From Zizania palustris (taxonomy: Eukaryota; Streptophyta; Magnoliopsida; Poales; Poaceae), in NCBI GenBank assembly GCA_019279435.1, contig JAAALK010000289.1, forward strand, positions 5,214,342-5,278,341: a DNA stretch of 64,000 nt, in the 5' to 3' direction. How positions within the stretch are numbered: position 1 is the first letter of the stretch; every line of letters starts with the position of its first letter. Below are positions 20,233-31,200 of this stretch, piece by piece. The notes below the pieces were generated by a model, which was not told the DNA's origin, made no database searches, and was given only the letters and a program-made list of their open reading frames with translations. A program made the position numbers and the translations under genes.

Positions 20233-20503
20233 CTGCAACAGAGAGATCATGCATCCACCGATGAATCGTTGATACTAAATACAGCTTAAATGTAAGAAAT
20301 ACGAAAAATCTTTCAAACATCTAGGTCTACCTAGACGTCCTCAAGCAATGTCGTGTGAATACCTTTATTTAAAAAAGGACGTACGAATCCAACACACATT
20401 TGCGGGTATTCCAATAAAAAACACACGCAGAGAGAGGGGATACGGGGCTAGGAGGTAGAGAGGGGAAGGAACCCGAGAGGGAGGAGAGGGACGTGGGCCG
20501 CAC

Positions 20504-20707
20504 CAAGAGGATGACACCACGGGGGCAGGAGCGGCGTAGGCGGAAACGTGCGGCGACGTGTTCGGCGAGGCCAGCCACGGTGGCCAGCTTTGGGGGGAGG
20601 AGGAGCCAGCAGCGGCGAAGGCCGCTCTCCCTCTGTGACCGCCGGAGGAGGCGCTGGTCATCGAACACCATACGAAGCCTCACCGCCGGCGCCTGCAGCG
20701 TGGCCAT
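20504..20707 (-). CDS. Coilin, coding exon 1 (N-terminal self-association domain)
   Basis: ATG at 20707 in good context (CCGCCAATGGCC); 204 nt coding 68 residues ending at donor GT 20503-20502. Coilin is the scaffold of Cajal bodies, where snRNP maturation takes place; its N-terminal ubiquitin-like domain drives self-association. The product shows VRLRMVFDDQRLLRRSQRES, then GLRRCWLLLPPKLATVAGLA, then FRLRRSCPRGVILL. These match the plant coilin pattern VRLVFEDRR..(R/K)xQGL.RSW....T...(F)S..CP.G. The exon is GC-rich, as is usual for grass first exons. Exons beyond exon 4 are outside the window, so functionality cannot be judged. Confidence 0.85.
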
Positions 20708-20863
20708 TGGCGGCGGCGGTGCCGGCGGCGAAGGAGGGTTTTGGTTCCTGTATTTTCTTTTCCCTTCTTCGAAAGAGGGTTTGGGTTTTTTAGAGATCCT
20801 CTTGTATTTTGGATTCGAAGGATGGGAAGTCGAATGGCGAAAAAACGTGGTTGTGGTTATTTA

Positions 20864-21606
20864 GGTCCTGTTTGGGACTATTCTGCCACGTTTTATAGCT
20901 CCGTTCCATAAACGTCTAGCTAAATAGGTTTAGATCTCAGTTTTTGGATCCGCGAAAATTGCAAATCCATGACTTCGCTCCACGTTTTTTGTGGAGCACC
21001 TCAGGAGGTACTCTGCAGATTCAGTTTTTAAAACAAAATGTGGAGTTCGGGGTAATTTACCCACCAATGCTATTATAAACTTATCGATTCACTTTTTAGT
21101 TGATATTTATTACTTTTTCATTTAGTACTATCTATATTAACTTTTTAAATGTTACTGTTGACTTTTATCACAAATTTTGATTATTCGTCTTATTCAAAAA
21201 AATTGAAATATCATTTATTTTGTTATAATTTGTTTTAATATTGAAGGTACTTCGATTATAACTTATATTTTTGTATATTTACATAATTGTTTTGATAAGA
21301 TGAATGATCAAAGTTTGTGATAAAAATTAACGACGTTATTTAAAAGTTAATGGAGGGAGTAATAATTTAATATGTTTTACATAATGGACATGAAAAATAA
21401 TATAATTGAAGATTTATGAATAAACTCCGGGGTAAAATAATACATTCCTACCAAATTCTACTATTCTTGAATCTGAATTACCTCCGCAAGCCAAACAAGT
21501 ACAAATACTCCATAGTGAAGCAGCAACTCCACTCTAGATCTGATTCTAAGTGAATTCCGTGGAGTGGAGCAAATTTTAAGAAAGTGAAGTAGTCCCAAAC
21601 AGGCCC
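20864..21606. mobile_element. Tourist-like (PIF/Harbinger) MITE, 743 bp
   Basis: Terminal inverted repeats GGTCCTGTTTGGGACTA (left) and GGGCCTGTTTGGGACTA (right, reverse strand) differ at one position. A TTA duplication flanks them at 20861-20863 and 21607-21609, as for Harbinger MITEs. No transposase. Inside, about 21080-21360 resembles a Stowaway-type sequence (TTTATCACAAATTTTGAT and its inverted counterpart GATCAAAGTTTGTGATAAA, ending GGAGGGAGTA). It starts 157 bp upstream of the coilin ATG. Confidence 0.8.
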
Positions 21607-21635
21607 TTATTGTGTGTTTGGTTGTATTTTTAAAA

Positions 21636-24600
21636 CTAGTAAGGTGTCTATGCGTTGCAATGGATTTATAATTTTAATTGCAATATATATTTAGAGTATG
21701 ATATATTTATTGAACACGTGTTTAGTAATATTGTAGTAGTAAGAAACAAAGTGATATATTATTGTTCAAAACAATACACAGATGCATCCTTTCTATATAA
21801 AATATCATTACATATTTATAATTACAAATCTGATATAAAATTATAAAAGATGCTATATAGTGAGCACATCTTTTTTATCTACCCAGTGAGCACTTCTTTT
21901 TAAACGATATTATTCGTTAGCATGCTTGTTGAATTGAACTCCTATTTTTTCCGGAGCGACGAGTATTTTAATGTTGCTACGAGAAGTCGTCCGTGACAGG
22001 GCTACATATAACTGTCCATGAGAGAACACCGGGTTCGGGAGTTATATTTCAACATGTGGTATTGTTTGACCTTGTGCTTTATTAATTGTCATGGTAAAAC
22101 TCACTTTAACAGGAAATTGATTCTTCTTAAACTTGAAGGGAAACATTTCATCGTTGGAGGGGCACAAGGGTATGCATGGAAGGAAGACTCTCTCACCATT
22201 ACACAGACCATTGGTTGGGTCAAGATTTCTGAGCAAAATCACGAATAATTAACATTGAGTTTTAATATATGTAGAGATAACCCATTTAGCGTTAATGAAT
22301 TCAAGAACTCAAGCGGATAATGGTTGCATGGATCATCGACTGCTCGATCATGACTGCGATAAATTATCTTGTCACCATGAAAACGTTCGATAAGTTTCAT
22401 GTTTATTGCATCAACATTTTCATTCCTCGTTGACAAAATAGCTCGAGATGTGATGTAGTTTGCATCATTTATGTTTGCACCTAACATTGGAAATACCATG
22501 TCAATAAGACTATTAATGTCTGATTCCGCACCAGTATAGAGTACACATATTTCGTCGAGTAAATTTACGTAGTCATCATCGATGGTCTCTTCAATGCCAT
22601 TGCCAATTCGTAGCAGGTAGTCTGAAAACCATATATCTGATCGAGCTCTTATGTTATGGACAAGTCTCAACTGATGCATGTTATCCCATAGGTAAGATCT
22701 ACGCAAGTTTGCACTTACAATTTGAGCCCTATTCCCCTTTCGTATAACTGGAAGAACTTGTCTGAAGTCAACTCTAAAAACCATTGTCTTTCCTCCAAAT
22801 GGTAGATTGGGCTTTTCCATTATGTCTCTCATGCTCTTGTCCAATGTCTCTATTGTTTGTCTTTTTGTCATGGAGACTTCGTACCATGAATATCATAGTA
22901 ACATGAATATGTGTCACTTAGTTAACCTGGGTTGTCAGCATTTCTTTTTCGGGTTGTACTTATCTGACTAATGTCAATACCTTCTCTTGGTATATCAAAA
23001 TGTCAACCGAGCTCTGCTCTTGGAAAAAATAGGGGGTATGACAAAGGGCCATAGCACCCATCACTCGGTCTAATTGAATAGTAGTTGTTATTGCCAAACA
23101 AGGTGATGCTACGATCAAAATGTTTGTGAATATCATTCCTCTCAACCCACACAGCAGCAACCTCTGATGTTAATGGTCTGTTATAAGTTTTCTGGTCTAG
23201 CTTGTAGTCCATGTTTAGCACAATACGATATTCGTCCATGTCTTCAACCTGTCCTAGGCTCATGAATGTTTTAGAGTAGGGATTATCTCTCAGGATATCT
23301 ACCAAACATCTAATAATAGATATGTCTCTTGCTCTATATGTCTCATCTCGAGCATGACGAAAACGATGTGATAAGCTAGGATCGTCATCATAGAAGTACA
23401 AATGTAAGTGGCTAGGTTCATTATCTCCATTCCCAAAAGAGTGCATGTTATGGTACATTTGCCCATACATTTTAAATGTGTACACTCCATCCCTTGCACT
23501 TGCGAGGTTCTTGTCATAATCACAGTACATTGTGGTGAAGGGAAAATGGTTGTTGAAATATCTAATATTCTCCATAAAATGTTGTGTTTGAGCATCTTCA
23601 CCTGTGTACAACCGTCGAAGCTCCTCATATGGCTCAGAAATTTCAAGTTTGACCTTGCCATTCATACAACAAAATCCTGGTGACTCATATTCAAACCTCT
23701 TTGCACCATAGTGACGACAGCCTGGCTGAGTCTTTAAAAAGTGAGTGATATGTGGTAGGTTCTAGTAGATAATGTCTGTTGTATCGATGTTATTAGAGCT
23801 GTTGTTGGAGCCATGTGTTGCATTACGAAAAATAAAATTTGGACCAAGAATTCTTAGCCTTGTAGAATTTTATCGGTTCTTTTGTTTTCGCCTCACTTGT
23901 ATCTGCTCATCAGTCATACTTGCATATCGAGCTCTGTCACTTGCACGTTTGTTGTTCTGTTGCTCTAGTGTCAAGCTTGCATATCGAACTTTGTCACTTG
24001 CATGTCTGTTGTTCCGTTGCTCTGGTGTCAAGCTTGCATAGCATGCTCTTTCACGTGCTCGCCTTATTTCAGCACGATTTATCGATCGATTAAGAGGGTT
24101 TTGTAGAACAGAGATAATTGATTGTTGATCTTGTGAATCGATAGTTGGAGTTGGTACCATATCAAAATTTGCACCTGGACAATGTTTATGTAATCACTGA
24201 GACATAAATTATGTTATTAGTAATTGCACGACTCACATAGTAGTAGTTTATACCATTAGAAGTTTGTCCTGGAAATAATCCTAATGATGTAATAGTACTT
24301 TGCGTAGGAATAACAAATTAGGATGGTGGTCGATATGACACATCTTCACCGTCCGATGAACTTTCTAATGGAGTGTGTGATGGTTGTCGAATACAAATTC
24401 TAGAAGGGTCATGAGGCAAATTGTTACCGCGATATCTCTTTTGTCTATGACGACCATCGACAACTATAAAAATTTAAAATGAGTACACATTTTTCCTCAT
24501 TGATCTTAGTGTCATGTTGTAGCACAAAATATCCGAATAAACAATAAACGAGACAAATTAGGCGCGTCAAATAAAATAACCTTATTTCCCCTCTCTTTTT

Positions 24601-24861
24601 ATTATATTTTCTGACATGGTTGATAGCTTTCTTATCGTGACGTCGAGCGACCTGTCGATTGAATACATTGGTTAACCACGTCGGTTCTCCTTTACATGAA
24701 GGTAAATAATAAGAACAAACACCAAACAAACGATACTTGGAAATAGGAAAATAAATTTCTATATAAAATATGAGAGAAGCAAGCACACGTTTGTTGTTTT
24801 TCAGATAAAAGATATAGAGGGATCGTGCCATACGAGACATCTTGTAATCTGAGTGGAAACA
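21636..24861 (-). mobile_element. Helitron, 3' part
   Basis: Minus-strand Helitron. The 3' terminus ends in CTAG at 21639-21636 followed by T, after TTGCAACGCATAGACACC, which resembles 3' ends of grass Helitrons. RepHel remnants lie upstream. At 24861 the element is interrupted by a Tekay solo LTR with TSD AAACA, and more Helitron-type sequence (RPA-like) continues after 40020. The 5' end was not identified. Confidence 0.65.
21940..24840 (-). pseudogene. Helitron RepHel (Rep/PIF1 helicase) remnant, Rep deleted
   Basis: N-terminal region at 23870-24160 contains three RYASLTPEQ-type repeats. Next comes an open block (23003-23665) ending CYGPLSYPLFFPRAELG, the segment that normally precedes the Rep domain. 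The Rep nuclease (His and Tyr motifs) and the helicase Walker A are absent: the sequence jumps at about 22900 to MRDIMEKPNLPFGGKTMVF and RVDFRQVLPVIRKG (canonical GGDFRQ altered). Then come LLRNLDPTNGLCNGERV, FTMTINKAQGQTIPHVEI and, after a stop, LPNPVFSHGQLYVALSR (about 21990). Helitron replication needs both domains, so this copy is non-autonomous. Confidence 0.85.
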
Positions 24862-25072
24862 TGTAACGCCCAGATTTAATAAATCCGGACCTTTATTGAA
24901 ATTTCATAGAAAATCAATAAATCAAGACGTTCATCACACGACCACGTACAATACGATCAAGCATTCACGGTTCGTAGACCGTATTAGTACAAAAATGAAT
25001 AAAGTGAAGAGAAACTAATAAAACAAAGGTCCTAGATGAACGCCTCCTTCCAGTCTCGCCTTGACTGGGTCG
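24862..25072 (-). repeat. Tekay-family solo LTR, left part
   Basis: TGTAACGCCCAGATTTAATAA, homologous to the start of the young Tekay LTR at 25073. Preceded by AAACA (24857-24861), which recurs at 40016-40020 after the right part. The solo LTR is split at 25072 by the young Tekay element. Confidence 0.88.
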
Positions 25073-28000
25073 TGTCGCGCCCCGATTTAATAAATCAGGA
25101 CCTTTATTGAAATTCCAAAGAAAATCAATAAACCAAGACGTTCATAAAGCGACCACGTACAATACGGGCAATCATTCACGGTTCGTAGACCGCATTAATA
25201 CAAAAGTGAATGAAAGTGAAGAGAAACTAATAAAATAAGGGGTCCTAGATGAACGCCTCCTTCCAGTCTCGCCTTGACTGGGTCGCTACTCCAGACCTTC
25301 ATCCTCCTCGTAGTAGACTGGCTCTGATGTTGTAAGTCAACGGGGTGAGTACAGATGTACTCAGCAAGCCACCGAATGCAAATATAATGCAAGATAATAA
25401 CAAGGGGGATAGTGGCTAATTTTGCGGAAGCAGCATAATTGTAAAGCTTTAAATGTGAGCAATTTATTAGTACGGAAAAATAAACATGTGCATGTGTATC
25501 ATCATCTTCTAACTCGAGGGGTACAGTCAGCCCCACCTCGCTCAACAGTCCTTACGTGCCATGAATAACTTGAACATTCAAACAATTGTAAACTAACTGC
25601 GAGTAGTCACACAACCCGCCCTTGACCGTGGGCTCGGCTTTTCGAAAAGATTAAATTACTCTGATCAGAGATGTACCACTGTACCCACAAGGCACGCACT
25701 CATCACCTACACCGAAGTGTAACGAGATGACCCATCACACGGGAACTCGTGCCAAAACCTTCCATATAGTCCTCCCCGACTCAATAGCACCCTCTTATGG
25801 GTTTCATATGGTGTCCCGACGCATCGGAGCCCCACCATACCCCCCCTTGAGCCTCGTCGGTACAAGTCGCCCGCAGGCTAGCCCCTTGCCCCCTCCTCTA
25901 TGGTGCATCAAGCCGGAGTATTCCATACTTCCAGTTAGGACTTACCCATTAGACTTGTGGTTGGTACGGAAGTGCTTTGCAACAGATCCCGCAGACCGGT
26001 CCTTATAGTGCCCCGGGTGCGACAAACCAGTGCCCGAGCTTGCACCCGGAACCCACCATACTTATAACCTAGCCAACTCCAACAGAGTCCAGAGACGAGA
26101 ATAACAGGGAAATTCATATACAGAATCCAGCTATCTACGACTCGTTCTTTTTAACCTATAGCAGTTGTGCCGGTACATTGGGCACTAGCTAATATTTTTG
26201 TAGTAGAGTGACAAGGAGTTAAGGCTCAATAAGCATGGCTTGGGTTTGCACACAAGGACAGGGATCTAATAAATATAAGGGTAAGGTTTGAATATTTGAC
26301 TAATGCAATATTAACCTATGGGTTATAGCGATAAGTTATTAAAACATGGGCTCAATATGATCAACTGTTTCCACAGAGATGGTCGATGACTTGCCTGGCT
26401 CAGCAAATGGGGATGGAGGAACCTCGGGGTAGAACTCCTGCTCCTCGACGAACTCGTAGTCTTCTCGATACGGAAAATAAACAATACATTCAATAAACAG
26501 ATAAAAATTCACCAAATATTAAACATACACATTTGTAGGTTTTATTATGTGAAGTAATATTTTTAATATTTCAAGGTTTTGTTCAAAACAGTAAAGTTTA
26601 ATATTTTAGAATTTTCCCAATTTATTTTCTGTATTTTTAATTTTAACCCTAAGGGATTTTTATTCATTTATTTATTAATAATACTTTGAGTAACATAAGC
26701 ATACTGTTTTTATGGCATTAATGTGTAGAGAATAATATTCTGATTCTAACAAAATTTGAATGGTGAAATTTGGAGTTAAAATGAGCAAGATATGAATTTT
26801 TGAAGTTTAAACAATTTTCTGGAATTTTATTTAAACTAAAAACAGTCTCTGGTCCACGGTGAACCAGGTTCACCGTGAACCTGCGACTGTGCGCGTGGGC
26901 CGGCGGGGAGTAAGTGGGATCCAACGGCCCAGAGCGCCTGATACCCTTTCGGCTTGGATCAACGGCCGGGATTAAATCCCTCAGGGGTTTTAATCTCCAT
27001 CGCCCGATCACGATCGAACGGCCGGAAATCAATCCGACACGGCACGTGGCGTCGGGGGCATTTTACCCTTCTTCCCCAACTCCGGCGGTACTGCGGCGAG
27101 CCATTCCGGCGATGGTGAGGGCCTAGCGCCTAGGCTACCGGCTAAAATGGAATCAGGGGAGCAAGGGGGTCATGACCGTACCTTCGGCGGCGAAGATTGT
27201 CGATGGACGGCGACGACGGCGAGGGTAGACGGCGAGGAGGTTTCGGGTGCTTGACGGCGACGGCGATCCGGTGGTCTACACGACCGCTGGAGGCGTGGCC
27301 GAGGATGGGTGAGCGACGACGGATCCGACGGTGGTGGCAGCTAGGGCGAGGGGGGCCTGGATCAACGGCGAGCGGCGGCCGGAGTTGAAGAAGAGCCGAA
27401 GACCTAAACGAGGTCGGCAGCGCTCTGCTTACGCTATAGCTGGCTACGGCGGTGTGGGCTGAACGCGGTGAGGGCGAGGGGTTCTTATAGGGGGTCGCCG
27501 GCGTCCAATTGGAAGGGAACCGAGGGTTTCCCTTTTCTCAACGCCGGTGAACTTTCCTAAGGCTCGGGTTCTTTCCATGCGCGGCGAAAACGCGTGGCTA
27601 TCGGTGGAATGAGATCCCCGGCGGTCGGAGAAGGCGATCCCTCGGTTAATTTGGCGACAACGGATACGGGGCGGCGGATTTGGAAGGTGGGGGTCGCCGG
27701 TGGGAGAGAGGGGATCCCTTTCCATCGGGGAAGAAGATCCTGACAGGTGGGCTCCACCTGTCAGTGAGCGATCCAAAAAGGAAGGGGGCCGACAGATGGG
27801 CCATGGATGTCAGTGGGCGAACGTGGGCGCACAGAGGCCGACGCGTGGGCCAGGAGGGGCGCGGTGGAGGAGAGAGGGGCGGGGGAGTGCGCCGACAGGC
27901 GGGGCCCGCTTGTCAGAGAGGGCGCAGAGGTGGGCTGGGCCTAAAAGGCTGCTGGAGGGAGTTTCAGGGTTTCGGCCCGTTAAGCTTTTTAATTCTTTTC

Positions 28001-28257
28001 TGATTTAAAATAATTCCAGTAATTCATTTATTTGATTAAGGGTTGAATCACTGTTGATAAAAATTTGTAAAAATTCCTAAAATTATAACTTGGCCTCTAG
28101 TTCATCTCATAAAATTTTCAAGTCCAGATTTTGAGTATTTCCCCCTGTTTGGCTTTATTTGGGTTCTTTTGTGATTTTCCTTTAATAATAAATCCAGAAA
28201 TAATTATAAATAATGTTTTCTTTTTATTTTATTCCTTTTAATTTTTGGGGTGTTACA
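25073..28257 (-). repeat. Tekay 3' LTR (3185 bp)
   Basis: On the plus strand runs TGTCGCGCCCC...GGGGTGTTACA. Matches 33907-37091 with two differences seen by eye. It contains several incidental ORFs, none resembling a known protein. Confidence 0.95.
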
Positions 28258-28259
28258 AT

Positions 28260-28273
28260 CCTATCCCCCTTAC
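28260..28273 (-). other. Polypurine tract
   Basis: Minus-strand GTAAGGGGGATAGG next to the 3' LTR; the site for plus-strand priming. Confidence 0.75.
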
Positions 28274-28299
28274 AGAGAATCTCGTCCTCGAGATTCGGA

Positions 28300-31200
28300 T
28301 CAATCCTCGAATAGCTCAGGATGCTGTGCCTTGAGTTCATCTTCTTTTTCCCAGGTGGCTTCCTCTACTGGATGATTGCTCCACTGCACCTTGCAGAAGC
28401 GGATGACTCGACTCCTGGTGGTTCTTTCTTTGACTTCCAATATCTTGACTGGTTTCTCCACATAAGTCAGATCCTCTTGGACATCCAACTGCTGAAGATC
28501 CACTTGCTCCGTGGGGACGCGGAGACACTTCTTGAGTTGAGATACATGAAATACGTCATGCACTCCAGCCAATGAAGGTGGTAATTCCAACTGATATGCG
28601 ACTTCGCCTTGGCGTCGAATAACGGGAAATGGTCCAACATATCGAGGGGCCAACTTTCCTCTCATGTTAAACCGTTGAGTCCCACGAAGAGGTGTAACCC
28701 GAAGGTATACATGGTCTCCTTCTTCAAAGGCTAGATCTCGACGACGATTGTCGGCGTAGCTCTTCTGTCGCGATTGGGCTGTCTTGAGTCTGTCTCTGAT
28801 GATCCGTACTTTCTCTTCAGCTTCACGGAGAATGTCGGTTCCGAACACTTGGGATTCACCAGTTTGGTCCCAAAGGAGAGGCGTTCTGCACTTACGTCCA
28901 TATAGGGCTTCAAAAGGAGACATCTGAAGACTGGCTTGGTAGCTATTGTTGTATGAAAATTCTGCATATGGCAAGCTTTTGTCCCATGTGGCTCCAAAAT
29001 CCAAAACACATGCTCGAAGCATATCCTCTAGTATCTGATTTACCCTTTCTGTTTGTCCATCTGTCTGAGGATGGTAGGCGGTACTGAAATTTAATCTCGT
29101 GCCCATCTCCTCTTGGAGGTTCTTCCAAAAGCGAGAGGTGAACTGACTCCCTCGGTCAGACACTATCTTCTTGGGTACTCCATGAAGACATACTATTCGG
29201 GCCATATATAGCTCTGCTAGCTTAGGGCCACTGAAGGTCGTCTTGACGGCTATGAAATGAGCTACTTTTGTAAGCCGATCAATGATCACCCATATAGAAT
29301 CATACCCCAGTTGGGTCTTTGGTAATCCGGTGATAAAATCCATACCGATCTCTTCCCACTTCCATTCCGGTACTTTAAGTGGCTGTAACAATCCTGCAGG
29401 TCTCTGATGTTCAGCTTTTACTCTTCTGCAGGTGTCACATTCGGCGACGAACTGGGCAATCTCTCTTTTCATGCTAACCCACCAATAGCGTTCCTTCAGA
29501 TCCTGGTACATCTTGGTACTGCCGGGGTGAATGGAGTACAATGTCTCATGGGCCTCTCTTAGGATAAGAGTCTTTATTTCAGGTTTATCCGGCACACATA
29601 TCCGAGTTCCAAACCATATGGTGCCATTCTCGTCTTCTGAAAATCCGGGGGCTTTTCCTTGTCTCATGTTCTTCTTAATGGCAGCTATATCCGGGTCCTC
29701 TGACTGAGCTTCACGAATCTGCTCAAACAATACAGGTTGGGTCTCCAAGGTGGCTAGATATGCTCTGGTGGTCAGTCCAAGATTTAAGTTTTCCATCTCC
29801 TTACATAACCAGGGTGCGTGTTCTTGAATCATCATAGTCGTGCAATATCCCTTGCGACTTAAGGCATCAGCTACCACATTTGCTTTTCCTGGGTGGTAGT
29901 GAATACCCAAGTCATAGTCCTTGATCAATTCCAGCCATCGTCTTTGCCTCAAGTTCAGATCTGGCTGTGTGAAGATATACTTCAAGCTCTTGTGATCCGT
30001 AAAGATCTCACAGCGATTCCCAACCAAATAGTGCCTCCAAATCTTGAGGGCGTGCACTACGGCGGCTAATTCCAGGTCATGGGTCGGATAATTTAACTCA
30101 TGAGGTCGCAACTGACGGGAGGCATAAGAGATAACTTTCCCATCTTGCATAAGAACACATCCCAATCCTTGGCGAGATGCGTCGCAATAGACATGGAAGT
30201 CTTTGCGGATATCCGGTAGGGTTAGTATAGGTGCAGATACCAAACGAGTCTTGAGGGTGCGGAAACTTTCCTCGCATTCAGGAGTCCATTCGAACTTCTC
30301 TCCTTTCTGCAACAACTTGGTCATTGGCTTGGCTATCTTCGAAAAATTCTCGATGAATCTTCGGTAATATCCGGCCAATCCCAGAAAACTTCGTATCTCA
30401 GATACGTTCGTGGGTGGCAACCAGTCCGTAACTGCTTCTACGGTGGCAGGGTCTACTGCGATTCCTTGTGCAGAGATGATGTGTCCAAGGAACTTTACTT
30501 CTGCCGTCCAAAACTTGCACTTACTGTACTTGGCATACAATTGGTGTTCCCTTAACTTTCCTAAGGTTAACCGGAGGTGAGTCTCGTGCTCCTTCTGGTC
30601 CTTGGAATAAATAAGGATGTCGTCTATGAAGACTACGATGAACTTGTCCAAATATTCCATGAATACCTTATTCATCATATTCATGAAGAATGCAGGGGCG
30701 TTGGTTAATCCAAAGGACATAACTGTACACTCATATAAACCATAACGGGTAGTGAAGGCCGTCTTGGGTATATCTTCTTCTCGAATCCTCAACTGATGGT
30801 AACCAGACCGTAGGTCGATCTTCGAGAATACCGTGGCTCCTTTGAGCTGGTCGAAGAGGTCATCGATCCGAGGCAACGGGTACTTATTCTTGATGGTTAC
30901 TTCATTCAAAGCGCGGTAATCCACACACATACGCTTGGCCTTGTCTTCTTTCTTCTCGACGAAGATGACGGGAGCACCCCACGGTGATGTGCTTGGTCTG
31001 ATATAACCTTTCCTTTCAAGATCCTCCAACTGCTGCTTCATTTCAGCTAATTCATTGGCGGCCATCCGGTATGGTCGCTTATAAATAGGAGTGGTTCCGG
31101 GCACCAAGTCAATCCTGAATTCGATATCCCTCTTAGGTGGCATCCCTGGTAGATCCTCTGGGAATACATCCGGGTATTCGCTGACTACTGGTATCTCCTC

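Noticed and set aside
25195..28008. Short ORFs inside the Tekay LTR, repeated identically at 34029-36842
   Set aside because: They are identical because the LTRs are copies of each other; their presence in both is not evidence of coding. No known motif.
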